DNA from: Aaosphaeria pasadenensis
Lineage: Eukaryota; Ascomycota; Dothideomycetes; Pleosporales
Assembly: GCA_022813625.1 (NCBI GenBank)
Contig: JAKLMB010000020.1
Span: 186,001-250,000, forward strand
Direction of reading: 5' to 3'
Length of the DNA: 64,000 bases
The notes under the pieces are model-generated. The model had not been told where the DNA came from. It ran no database searches and saw only the letters and a list, made by a program, of their open reading frames with translations. The position numbers were made by a program, and so were the translations under genes. Within the stretch, counting starts at the first letter, position 1; every line of letters starts with the position of its first letter. Below are positions 47,195-58,817 of this stretch, in pieces.

Positions 47195-49537
47195 TCATAG
47201 GTCGACGAACTCCTGCTTGAGGATCTCGTCAGACTTGATCTTCTCCAGGTAGTCACCAATCTTGGTGGTCATGGTGCCAATCTCGTATCCGAAGTACTTG
47301 TACGCAGCCTTGCCGGGGAGACTGTGACCGAACCTCTTGATGCTGATGGCAGCGTTGGCGTATCGCTCCCAGCCGTTGGGAGCGTAGGGCTCGATGACAA
47401 CGGCAGGGACGCGGTGCTTCCTGAGCACGTCACGCTTGTACTCCAATGACTGCTGCTCGAAGATGCGCTGGCAGGGGAAACTGATGACACGGGCCTTGAC
47501 GTTCCTGGTGGCCTTGAGTTCCTTAGCAACGTCAAGAGCGAAAGAAAGCTCGGCTCCGACACCGATGATGGTGACCTCTGCGTCCTCGTCCTCCTCCAAG
47601 ACGTAGGCTCCCTTGAGGACTCCGTCGCGGCTGGTCTGCTTCAATTGAGGCAGAGTCTGGCGAGAGGTGGAGATGATGGAAGAGGTGTTCTTGGCCTCGA
47701 TGGCAGCGATCCAGGCACCAGCAGTCTCCTCGCTGTCACCAGGTCGGATGTAGAGAAGGTTGGGCATCGCACGGTAAAGAGCAGCCAACTCGATAGGCTG
47801 GTGAGTGGGTCCATCCTCACCCATTCCAATGGAGTCGTGGGTGGCGGCGTGGATGACCTGGAGGTGCTGCAGAGCACCCATGCGGACGGCCGGTGCGGCG
47901 TACAGGTAGAACATGAAGAAAGATGAGGTGACAGGGACGAAAGTGTTTGGTGCGTACGCGGCAAGACCGTTAGAGATGGCAGCCATGGCGTGCTCACGGA
48001 CACCGTAGTGGATGTATCGACCACCGTAGTTGCCATTGATTCCGCAAGTGGTCTTGAGATCGGGCTGTATAAAGTCAGTTTCTGATTGTTTCTGAGCGTA
48101 AATTGTTACTTACGTTTTGGAAATCGACCTTGCCCTTCCAGATCATGTTAACGGAGGGCGAAAGGTCCGCGGTACCGACCATGAAGTTGTTGGCTTCGGC
48201 GGCGATGGGGTTGAAAACGAGACCAGAGGAGGCACGGGTGGCAGTGGCCTTCTCGGGGAAAGATGTGGGAATCAACTCCTTCCAGTTCTCTGGAAGCTTG
48301 CCCTCGCGACGCCTGCGGAACTCCGCACCAAGCTCGGGGTATTTGCTCTCGTACTCCTGGACCTTCTTCTCCCAGGCGGCAACGTGCTCCTGGCCCTTGG
48401 GCACACAGCTGGAGAAGAAGTTGCGAACCTCCTCGCTGATGGCGAAGTGCTCCTCGGGGTTGAAACCGTACATCTTCTTCATGTTGGCAACGTCATCCTT
48501 TCCAAAAGCGGCTCCATGGGCGACAGCCTGGCCAGCAACAGCACTGCCGATACCAATAACGGTGCGAACGTTGATGAATGTGGGCTTGTCAGTGGATGCT
48601 CTCGCCTTCTCGAGGGCAGCGATGAGTCCCTCAATGTCGTAGCAACCATCCTCAACATCGATAACGTCCCATCCGCAGGCACGCATCTTTCCGTTGATGT
48701 CCTCAGTGTTGGTCAAGTCGACGCTACCGTCGCAAGTAATCTGGTTGTTGTCGTAGATGACCGTGAGGTTGTTAAGCTTAAGGTGGCCGGCAAAGGAGAA
48801 AGCCTCAAGACCGACACCCTCCTGGAGACAAGCATCTCCGATCATGCACCATGTGTGGTTCGAAACAACGTCGAAATCGGGCTTGTTGTACGTAGCCTGG
48901 AGGTTCTTCGTGGCAATGGCAAGACCGACGGCGTTGGCAACACCCTGACCGAGGGGTCCAGTGGTGACTTCAATGCCCTCGTGCTCGATCTCAGGATGTC
49001 CTGGGCAGAGCGCGTCTACGCGGTCGGAGTGGTAGGACTTGAGCTGGTCAAAGGTCATGGCCTTGTAGCCAGTCAAGTGCAAAAAGCTGTACTGGAACAG
49101 ACATGTGTGTCCTACGTCTTATCAGCGGAGTTCTTGCCAATTGGCGATATTCCAGAGTCAACTTACCGTTGGAGAGGACGAATCGATCGCGGTTGAAGTA
49201 GTCAGGAGTATGGGGTGCATATCTCATCACGTACTTCCACAAAGCGACACCGATGGCAGCCATGCCAATAGCTCCTCTGCATTCCCGTTAGCTTATCCAT
49301 CGCTTCTCGACAGGTTCCGCCACTTGTGTGTACGCACCCAGGGTGTCCACCGCTGAACTGCTGGCAGAGATCAGCAATCAAAAGCCTAAAGCTCTTGAGT
49401 ACGTGATCATGCTCCTTTGAGAGCTTTGCGACGCTCTTGGCCTCGATCTTCTCCTCCTTCTTGAGCAAGTCGACGACATTCTTGCCGTACTCCGTTTGGC
49501 TAACGCCGTTGGTTTGGGGGTTGCTGTCGGCAGTCAT
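47195..49537 (-). CDS. Dihydroxyacetone synthase-type transketolase (formaldehyde transketolase-like)
   Basis: A thiamine-diphosphate ketolase. In methylotrophic yeasts this class transfers a two-carbon unit from xylulose 5-phosphate to formaldehyde, giving dihydroxyacetone and glyceraldehyde 3-phosphate. Exons 49537-49338, 49276-49167, 49111-48114 and 48064-47195 (725 residues; yeast synthases are about 710). The synthase rather than the transketolase version of several blocks is present: HTCLFQY at 105-111, CPGHPEIE near 139-146, GDACLQEG at 195-202 with YDNN at 223-226 (ThDP/Mg site). The C-terminal domain begins RYIHYGVREHAM. It ends FVDL, exactly before the extension that carries the peroxisomal NKL-type signal in yeast enzymes, so a cytosolic location is likely. 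Upstream in-frame ATGs at 49633 and 49681 could add 32 or 48 residues. It is divergent with the polyol dehydrogenase. Confidence 0.88.
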
Positions 49538-50175
49538 GGTGACGGTGTGAAATTGGAAACCTTTCTTGGGGAAGACTTGTCTGCCATAAAAAGGCGCGAG
49601 AGCAAAAATATTTGTACTCTTGAACCAGGACATTGTGTTTACCGCCGGCTGCAAAACCTGAGTGTCACCGAGGGGTCGCATGGCAAAGGATTGCCCTTTT
49701 GGGAAATCCGGGGTACTTTTGATCTCAAAGAGGAAGTGAGAAGCACCGGCGACTAAAGTACCTCAAGCGGGCATAATTATGCGCTTTGGTGCGCACATTG
49801 ACCAATCAGAGAATGAACCAAAGAAGTGCCTATTGCTCCCGAATAAGGGACCGCCACTCTGCATCTTCGATTCAAACGTTCTGGTCCCTGTGACTGATGT
49901 GAACTTGTGGAGGAATCTTAGGAGAATACGGCAATTCTTCCACTCGTCCATCTTCCAACTGATCTCTTCTGGCTCTTCTGGCCAGGACGCCTTTCAATAC
50001 TTTTAAAAGATTGCGCTACCACGTGCCGTTATTTTCCCGTGTCGCGTCTTGTTCCATCCTACATACTTCCCATCTCGCCCACCGTTTTGTTGTTCTCATA
50101 TTCCTATCGTCCAAAAGTCTTTCGTTCCTCCAGGACCAGTTTGTCGCCACACGCGTACAGCGATTCACACGAAAA
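49538..50175. promoter_or_regulatory. Divergent promoter of dihydroxyacetone synthase and polyol dehydrogenase
   Basis: It lies between the chosen start codons of two metabolic genes. It holds one CCAAT box (49802-49806, in ACCAATCAG) and one CreA-type match, CCGGGG, at 49708-49713. The left part may instead be coding if the synthase begins at 49681. Shared regulation is inferred from the arrangement. Confidence 0.5.
49802..49806 (+). promoter_or_regulatory. CCAAT box in the divergent promoter
   Basis: CCAAT within ACCAATCAG fits the binding site of the fungal HAP/CBF complex. The match is short and could be fortuitous. Confidence 0.35.
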
Positions 50176-51629
50176 ATGGCACCTTCAATCGTCGCAGATA
50201 TCCCCGCCTCGGCTCCAATTGAGTCTAAACTTGGCCCGAAAGCGTCAAATGGCATTTCGAACCCATTACACAAGATCATAAAGGCTCCTCTCCCGAATCC
50301 GTCCCTACAGGTTACCGCGGAACACACTTTAAAGCAGGTCGAGGCGCCTGTGTATGCGCCTCGCAGTGGAGAAGTTCTACTACACATTAAGGCGACTGGC
50401 GTCTGTGGGTTCGTTTTGCCCGGTTTCTTCCCCAATGCTAGAGTTTGCGACTAATTTTACCTTAACAGGTCGGACATCCATTTCTGGAAGGCCGGACGCA
50501 TCGGCTCCTTGGTTGTTGAGGGTGATTGCATTTTGGGTCACGAGGCCGCAGGTATTGTCCTTCAGACTGGAGAGGGCGTCACAAACTTGAAAGTCGGTAT
50601 GTTATATACGACAACTTCGCCGTTATTTGTAGCATGCTGATTCCAGCTAGGCGATCGTGTCGCATTGGAGCCCGGTGTTCCCTGCGAGAAATGCTTCCTC
50701 TGCCAGGATGGTCGCTACAACCTTTGCGAAGACGTTCAATTCGCTGGTGTCTACCCTTATGACGGAACGATCCAAAGATACAAGGTCCACCCCGCAAAAT
50801 GGTGCCACAAGTATGTATTCTCGGTTTCGTCATATCTTCAAATCGCAACATAAGGCTAACAATGATTCTTAAGGCTCCCTGACAATGTTACCTACTCTGA
50901 GGGTGCTCTTTTGGAGCCTCTCTCCGTCGTGATGCACGGAATCAATTCCGCTGGTCTTTCTCTCGGTCGTGGAGCAGTCATCTGCGGTGCCGGTCCCATC
51001 GGTCTGATTGCGCTTGCTGCTGCTCGTGCCTCCGGTGCTCACCCTCTCGTTATCACCGATCTTGAGCCCCGTCGTCTCGAATTCGCCAAGAAGTTTGTCC
51101 CTTCTGCCATCACATACCAAGTTCGCAAGGACCTTAATGCCGAAGGCAACGCCAAGGAGATCAGGAAGTTGTTCGGTGTCGGTGTCCAGGGAGATGTTGT
51201 CGGCGAGTACGCCGCCCCCGAGACTGTGCTCGAGTGCACTGGTGTCGAGAGCTCCGTCATCACATCCTGCTTCCTTGCACGAAGAGGAGGAACCGTCATG
51301 GTCATTGGAGTCGGAAGGGAAATCATGAACAACCTCCCATTCATGCACCTTTCCCTTGCCGAGGTGAGTTCCCATCATCCCAACCTTCCAACTCCCACCG
51401 TAAATGCTAACCTTATATCTTCCAGATCGACCTCCGATTCATCAACCGCTACCGCGACACCTGGCCCGCCGGCCTCCAGTGCCTCGGCGGCGGCATCCTC
51501 GACCTCAAGTCCCTCGTCAGCCACACCTACCCCTTGGAGAAGTCCCTCGAAGCCCTGCACACCTGCTCCGATCTCACCAACGGAAGCATCAAGGTGCAGA
51601 TCCTCGACGACATCGACGCCACCATCTAG
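50176..51629 (+). CDS. Zinc polyol dehydrogenase (L-arabinitol/xylitol/galactitol dehydrogenase class)
   Basis: A medium-chain alcohol dehydrogenase oxidising a sugar alcohol with NAD+. Five exons: 50176-50408, 50469-50596, 50651-50810, 50874-51363 and 51426-51629 (404 residues). Catalytic zinc ligands Cys77 (GVCGSD, made across intron 1) and His102-Glu103 (LGHEAAG) are present, and the structural zinc set is Cys132, 135, 138 and 146. The Rossmann motif GAGPIG, followed by ITDLEPRRLEFA with Asp at the end of the second strand, indicates NAD+ rather than NADP+. FWKAGRIG, WCHKLPDN and ALLEPLSV match L-arabinitol 4-dehydrogenases; INRYRDTWPAG matches the wider sorbitol/galactitol group. The N-terminal ~45 residues are an extension relative to most relatives. 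Whether the natural substrate is xylitol, L-arabinitol or galactitol is open. Confidence 0.9.
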
Positions 51630-54600
51630 AGAAAGGAAAAATGGTGGCTCTGCATAGTTTTGTCCGGGGGAATGATTTCGTTCAATACCAGATTTCGCAC
51701 GCATTGTAGTTTGATGTTTATTAACGACTTTAGAGATGATGATATCTATTCATAGCATAGCAGAGTTGGAAAGATAGTAAACAATACATTGAAAGTAAAA
51801 GTATAAGTCACTCCATGTCACTGTTTTCCTGTCATTACCAACTACATACGTCACAACCCCCATCCCAATAACCCCACAATATGCAATCACCTCTTACGAA
51901 AGTAGCCAATTCCTCATCTTAGCATTCCCGTCTACCCGTCCTTCCCTACAGCCCACCCCGTAACAATCCTTCCCCATCCCCATCCTCTCTTCCTTTCACA
52001 GTCCTATCCCAATCAGGAAACCCCGGAACCCACGGCATTCCCCTTTTCGGACACCAACACTTCGCTGGAAAGTCTTCTTTGCGGTATTACAGCCGCGAAC
52101 ATGTAGAAGAGAAGTTAAGTAGATGAACTGCGCATGTAGAGGGCGGTTTGCCTTTTGTGGCGGCGATGAGGGAAGGAGGCGTTGGGGTTGCTAACTGTGA
52201 GGGGGTATGGAATGCGCTGAGTGTGGTGTGAGATCTTAAGTGGAGGGTGTGCGGTATAGAAATTTTCCAGTAAATCATGTATCATAGATGACTGGTGCTG
52301 TTAATGGGCGTTTCTTGTTTCACAGGTTGCTGGGGGTGTTCATTCATAAACGGCGTAAGATATTGATGGTTGATGCATGTTTGATATAGAGTTGAGGTTT
52401 CATGGTATGGCTAGATAGTCCGGGATATTTTATTTTAATATTTGAATTGTGACAAGGAAGAAGTGTTACCTTATACTTGTAGTTTAGGAATTGGAATCGT
52501 GGGCTGTGGTTTATTTTAAGATTTATCGTTAAATTACTGTTCGCTGTTTTGACTTGTCTGTCTACAAGCCCAGGAAGATGTTCAAAATCATCTTTGCAAC
52601 AGTTTCCTAACATCTTACGATTTTTCTAAAAAATGGTCGCCCCCGTCCTACCAATCTTTTTCCATCATAATTAAATTCGTACTACTTTTGCGGAGTAATT
52701 GCCATGGGCATTGCTGGAAGCACATGTCGATATACGGTGAGCCAATGATTTTCAGACTAGTGTGAGCAGAAGTAGGTTCGACCGCAGGGGCACCATTCTA
52801 TCCATGAGAATATTTGGATATTGAAGAGACTTTATGTTGGATACTGGCTCAAGGTAATTCGTTGCTACCGTAGGCAATGCTGTAAGGACGTACACAGAAC
52901 GGTACAGTGAGGTGTACAAGGCTATCTTGAACATTCAAGTCTAGAATCATACTTCTGGTGGAACTATTCGCGCATAAGCGTAGCATGTGGAGAGGTGTGC
53001 AGCACCAAACACTGTGGTGTTGAATGTTACTGTGCCAAAACAGTTTTCACACCCTATCAATGCAGTCAGATGAGCCCTCGCTCTACAATGGTATACGCGC
53101 CACCTGGACATACCCTTATATGGAGTTCGTGCCTGCAATACACAAGGGCACGAGAATACCGATAGCTTGAGAGTGCTCCACGATGGTAGCAACGTATTCT
53201 CAATTTCTCGGTATATGACTTGAACTGGAGGTAGATGCTTCTTATATAAACACCAATGATAAAGGAGCCTACTAAACAGATGCAAGTAATAGTTCTGCTG
53301 TATCTACTGCAATAATCGAGACATAGATCAACCAAATCCAATCAGACATACGCTGGAATCTGCTGAAACCAACACAACTACCCAGATGCATCAGAGAGCG
53401 ATCTGTGAGTTTGCGTGCCACCAGCCCCGCGATCACTAAAAAATCATCGCCACGCCGCAATCGAATGAATTGTCCTTTTCTGCCTATCATGCGCCCCAGT
53501 TTTTGAAGTTCCAGCCCAATTTGCCCCATGTCAGTCATGTGTTTGGGACACTCGCCGTCCCCTGACTCGCACACACGTAGTCATGCAGTCAAGACCAGGC
53601 ACGTGTAGTCTTTCATCGCGAGTGGAGCAGTTATAAGGGGCGAGGCTATTCAGCTGATCTTCTGCAGTATTTCATCAGGAGGAATCAGCTTGATGGAATG
53701 TAGGTATTCTACGTAGCATTCCACACAGAGCGCCCTTCTTGGTACTTCTTTGAACGGGCGGCTGAGACTTTAGGTAGATTGATTTGTGTGCTTTTACCCC
53801 ATGATAATGATGGGCAGATGTGAGTAAATCAGTACACCAGTGAAGTCCTTGTGGGACTTTCCAGTCGCTTCATTGCCACTGGGCCACTGACATTGCCACC
53901 AAGCTTCTCGTGCTCTATTAAATCGATAGATACGTCAAGTCTCGAGGGAGAACTAGAACAGAAGATCCAGTATAGATTGAGTGAGAGGCAATTTTGCTAA
54001 GCAGACTGGCATAATCTTCGCGCAGGCCTTAGACTACGCGCCGCTCAGTCAGTGGAAAACAAGAACACGCCGGTGGAGAAAGCTAGATCGAAGAGATGAC
54101 GAAAACCCTCTTCCATCTTCCGCTAATCTAATTAAATCGACTCAGTATTTGTGGGATGGATATTATCGTCACATTGATTTTGGCGGGTGGGAAAGTGTGA
54201 CGAGTGACCACATATTGGATCACCCTCACGAATTCGTTTACTTGTTTCCGTGATTCTATCTCTCGTTACACTCGAGTGAAGAGTCTTCGACTACAAAACC
54301 CCATGCACTGGAGTCTAGGTATCTTGGTAGGGGGCTTGTACGTCGGATAAGTAGGTGTCCATTAAGAGAGTGTGAGCCAATAATAAGACCCCCCTTTCTT
54401 GTCGCTGCTGCAGATTTTGGCTGTCGGAAATGGCATCCGTCGCCGTCGGAAACAGTACACATAGTAACCGCATAGAAGAAGATATTAAAGGCTCCAAGCA
54501 TCTCATTGGGGAGGCTAAAATTGCTCGGGAATCCTGGACAACTAATTCCACACATTTCAACGAGTAGAAAGTTTCAACTACCCTTTACGAGCAGATTTAG

Positions 54601-56436
54601 CCATACCCTGCTACGAAATGTGTGGAGTGCTTACAGTGGTGGAGCCATCACATCTCCAGAGCATAGAGCATCAACTGATTAGTATTCACGAGTGTCTTGT
54701 TCCAGGCGTAACTTTTTTATTTGGCTTTTGCAAGCTTATGAATGTTATTGTGAGGCCAAATCGAATGCGACCGAACCTAGTTTTCTGGAATTATCAGGAA
54801 ATGTTCGCCTATTCCCGGCAATTCGTGCCATGGCTGAGGCTCTGCGAAAGGACTCATGCAAGTCTGGATGAGGCGTTTGGTGCCGACTTGGCGAAGCTGT
54901 CAAGAAATTTCGCTTCCATTTCAGCATTTCCCTCCCAACTTGAGAGAATTGCAATGTACTCGCAAGACAGGCATCGGAGGAGCAAATGCCTACAGTGCCT
55001 ACAATGCCTACTGATCCCCAAATAGGGATATGTACGAATGTTTCCATCAACTGATACCGAAATATTGCCGCGTACTCCACGTCTGAGCCAGTTGTGGTCT
55101 CTCCGAGAAATGGGTCCTCCTGGTTCTGTCGTCTATGCTAAACTAAGCATTGACCGCCTCCTTTCGACATCACGCAAACGAGCATGGTGGCTTGACTAGG
55201 GTAATGCGGCTCAACTCTGACGGGCGAACCGCGTCACACGTTGAAGATTCTTGGTATTCAATTTATGACGGCATGTTGAAGATTGTGTTAAAAGGAAACC
55301 CCAGTTGAATTCATTTACTTACCAGCATTCAATGCAATAGCCATCTACTCGACCAGAGCATTTGAACGAGGCCTGACACGTTGGTTCTGTATCAATGGTG
55401 CCCATGGGGTTCGGCTAGCTCTAGATTCGTGTGGGTTACGATGCGTTAGCTGGACTGGGGCAAACTGTTGGGTCCAGGACAGAGGTGAAGATTCTCTGGC
55501 GACCTGCATAGCGAGACTTGCATCGCGTTCGCCGATACTGCACCGCGCAGAGCCTCTCATACTTCTTCGTAGATGCCATGATGGAATTTTCTATATTCTC
55601 GAGGTCTTATTTTACAACGTAGTTGGTAGGCTCGGAGACGGTGATTGCAGACCTGGTGATGCGTTGCTACATGTCACGATACTGAGCTGAGGTTGTGCAG
55701 CACCGACAATGTTCGGCCGACATGAGAACCCCATCAATGAAGTGGTTACAATTGCCAGAAGCAGACAGACAACGAGTCTTTTAAACAATCGACGAGATGT
55801 ATACATTAATGTGCATCGAGAAAGGACCGGCAGAACTTTGGCAAATCTTCGGTGAATAGGAGTCGCGCTTGTTTAGCATCCAGCTAATGCTCCATCATGG
55901 TTAGTGTCCGAACATTCGAGGATGACAGCAGGAAAATCCTTGCAATCATCCCCGAAGTATTGGAATCTGGGGGGAGATTGCCTCCACAAAGCACATCGTT
56001 GGGGCTCGAAACGAATGCAATTACGAACCGGGCAGGCCCATCTCCAGACCAGAGATCCACCCTGGAGGCCACGCGACAAGCGATCAGGTCCTGAGCGTGA
56101 GCCGATGGTGACGATATCACTTTTCCGAACCCGGATTACACGAAACTAAGCTCAATTTGATACTCGAGCCCACGGGGCTCCAGCATTGGCCGATCTCCAC
56201 GTCTATGGGATCGTGGAAGGACTGCAGTGTATAAAACCAACCGGGTTGCCGGATTCCATTGCTATATTTCGACCATTCATTTGGGTTTTGAGAACATTGA
56301 GGTTCTAGGACGGTACTCATTACATATCTGTACCTAAAAAGGCTAATCGGATTGCTTTGTTCGCTTCCGCCGACCTCCTTACTCTGTACTTCATTTCAAC
56401 GCTTGAGAGTCCTAATCGTTCGTAACCACCTCAATC
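51630..56436. other. Gene-poor region, 4.8 kb
   Basis: No gene is supported here. Open frames at 53272-53574 (minus), 53981-54253 and 54618-55025 (plus) are short, without domains or splice partners. A 9-base tandem (TGCCTAC-based, three units) lies at 54987-55013. The right end carries the promoter of the sugar transporter. I recognise no transposon, though a decayed element is possible. Confidence 0.4.
56230..56236 (+). promoter_or_regulatory. TATA box of the MFS sugar transporter
   Basis: TATAAAA lies 201 bases upstream of the ATG at 56437, far but still possible with a long leader. Confidence 0.4.
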
Positions 56437-58183
56437 ATGGCTCAACACACGGAGCAGCTCGACAAAGTCGACAATGTCCAGGTCAACGAGCATCTACCTG
56501 TATCAGCAACAGACGCCGAAACGACACAATTGGGCCATCTCGCCAACCAAGAAGATCATGAAGTTGGCAAATTAGAGTCATTCAAGAAATACCCATGGGC
56601 TTGTGCTTGGTGCATATACGCCGTTTGGTGTGTTTTGCTTGTGTCCTTCGAGAACCAGGCCTCAGGAAACGTTATCGGTATCCCCGAGTTCAGGAAGGAT
56701 TTTGGTCACGCAATCACGGCAGCAGATGGGTCTACTACTTATGTTATTGATGCTCAGTGGCAGAGTGCTTTCCAGGGAGCTCCAGTTGCTTCGTAAGTTC
56801 CTTATGGCTCGAAGTCCTCATATGGTATCAAAGTTAACGAATGTGTCAAAGTGCTATCGTTGGTGCTCTAGGATGCGGTCAACTCGCTGACTGGCTCGGT
56901 CGACGAATGGTCGTCGCTATGTGTCTTGTTGTCACATTCGCGGCCGTCACTATGGAATTTGTTGCTACAACCAACGGTGTTTTCTTTGGTGGCAAGTTCC
57001 TGAATGGATTCGTTGTCGGTGCTCTGGCTTCAGTAACAGTTACTTATATTGGCGAAGTATGTTCTCACTACATGCACATCTCGCCAGCCCATATGCTAAT
57101 TCACACCTGCAGATCGCTCCTCTTGCCCTCCGTGGTATGCTGACGTGTTTGACCGCCCTTGCCTACACTCTGGGACCTCTAGTTGTGGCCTTGATTGTTA
57201 ACTGGACTGGCGTTTACACCAACCGCTGGGCTTACCGTGCCGTTTTCTGCTCCCAGTACGGTTTCGCCGCGATCTCCACAATCTTCTGGCCCTTCATGCC
57301 CGAGTCTCCCTGGTGGCTCGCATCAAAGGACCGTCCTGAGCAGGCCCTCAAAGCCCTAGCAGGCCTCGGCTACAAGGGCGAAGAAGGTGTGAAGAAACTC
57401 GCCCTCATCACCAACACGCTCAACGAGGTTCGCAAGGAAACTGAAGGTGTCACCTACCTCGAGTGCTTCCGCCGATCTAACCTGCGCCGCACCATCATCT
57501 CCATTCTTCCCCTCTCCATCCAAGCCCTCAGCGGTATCGCCTTCGCCGCCAGCTACTCCACCTACTACATGCAGCTTGCCGGCTTCACAACCGAAATGTC
57601 CTTCAAGCTCCAAATTGTACAACAAGTCATCTCCCTCGTCGGTAACACCATGTCCTGGTACCTCGTTGACCGCATGGGTCGCCGCAACCTCACCTTCTAC
57701 GGCCTCTTCGTCCTCACCATCATCCTCTTCCTCATGGCCGGCCTCGCCACCCTCGAAACCCCAGCCGGCTCCAAGGGCGCCGTCTCTATGATCCTCGTCT
57801 ACTGCTGGTGGTACAACGTCACCATCGGCGCCACAGCCTACACCATCCTCTGCGAAGTGTCGACCTCCCGCCTCCGCATCAAGACCATCGCCATCGGTCT
57901 CGCCCTCCAGAACGCCCTCAACACCATGTGGTCCTTCGTCCTCCCCTACCTCTTCAACCCCGACAAGCTCAATCTCGGCGGACGTCTTGGTTTCATTTTC
58001 GGCGGTCTCAGCTGTATCTGCCTTGTTTACTTGTGGTTCTACCAGCCCGAGACCGCTGGCCGCACCTACGAGGAGCTCGACGAGATGTTCATCAAGAAGA
58101 TCCCCGCCAGGAAGTTCAAGAGCTACAAGACCGATGCCCAGGCCATGGGCGAGGCTGTCAAGGACGAGAAGAGTGGATACTAG
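56437..58183 (+). CDS. MFS sugar transporter (alpha-glucoside/maltose permease-like)
   Basis: A proton-coupled sugar porter of the fungal hexose/maltose branch, 543 residues, in the plasma membrane. Exons 56437-56792, 56852-57056 and 57113-58183. The signatures are GQLADWLGRRMVV (loop 2-3), FMPESPWWL after helix 6, VDRMGRRNL between helices 8 and 9, and PETAGRTYEELDEMF at the end of helix 12. These match Mal11/Agt1-type alpha-glucoside transporters better than hexose ones (ESPWW; AYTILCEVSTSRLR). There are twelve membrane segments with ~60 hydrophilic residues ahead of the first. The third exon is rich in C-ending codons, as in highly expressed fungal genes. The next gene, convergent with a 634-base gap, is a DUF1593 protein. 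Confidence 0.9.
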
Positions 58184-58817
58184 ATTGGATGATACCCCCG
58201 AAAAGCTCTCAGCTGTACTTTTTATATTTTCTCTGTGTATAGTTACTTGGTGTTGGATGAGAGATGCTGTATATGACTGTTAGGATTGGATGTAGTGTTG
58301 TGGAAGGGGGAGAATAAAAGCCTACTCGAAGGCGTAGCAAACGGGTGAAAAGCCTCAAAAGCTAATATTACTATTATGATCAATCTTTTTACTGCTACTA
58401 CTGTGATATCCTAGGATTATGATATTATTCATGGATCAGTTATGAGGACTGCCCACATACCTAGGTACCCATCGACTCATTGAACAGAGGGAAACTAGAG
58501 CTGGCCCTACGCAACGCTGTCTAATAAACTTGGTCAAGGTTTTTCAAGAGATCTACCATGAATAAGTCTACAGAGAAAGATCTACTATACCACAGATCAC
58601 GCTCTAGGCACAAATCAACGCGTCTCAGACATTTGTTAGAACACTGTATTTTGAAGGTTGTTCAAAGGTGTTTGCATCGCTGGTTATCAAAATACTTCAA
58701 CGTCGCAGTCTAGGCTAATCGTAACTTCACGTGCTGGGAAATTGTGGTTATTGAACTATATTTTCATTCAGAAGGATTTTTCTCAATCGTCTAGATTTCA
58801 TCATAAGTATCATATCA
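58184..58817. other. Convergent 3' intergenic region
   Basis: It lies between the sugar transporter and the DUF1593 gene. AT-rich 3' sequence with no gene seen. Confidence 0.5.

Noticed and set aside
48117..49196. 359-residue open frame on the plus strand inside the ketolase gene
   Set aside because: It is antisense to a well-supported gene with conserved motifs, and its Gly/Val/Leu/Asp-rich composition is the shadow of C/G-ending codons.
33409..51629. A formaldehyde-assimilation unit joining the GFA protein to the dihydroxyacetone synthase
   Set aside because: The genes are 13 kb apart with housekeeping and secreted-protein genes between, and GFA-fold proteins have diverse roles; kept only as a remark.
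53272..53574. 100-residue minus-strand frame with a hydrophobic end
   Set aside because: Isolated, no signal peptide at the start, no domain, no neighbours with matching function.
54618..55025. 135-residue plus-strand frame in the gene-poor region
   Set aside because: No recognisable motif and no exon partner; possibly a gene remnant but not supportable.
57808..58242. 144-residue frame with many His and Arg inside the sugar transporter
   Set aside because: It is the +1 frame of the transporter's third exon; the real frame has all the MFS signatures.
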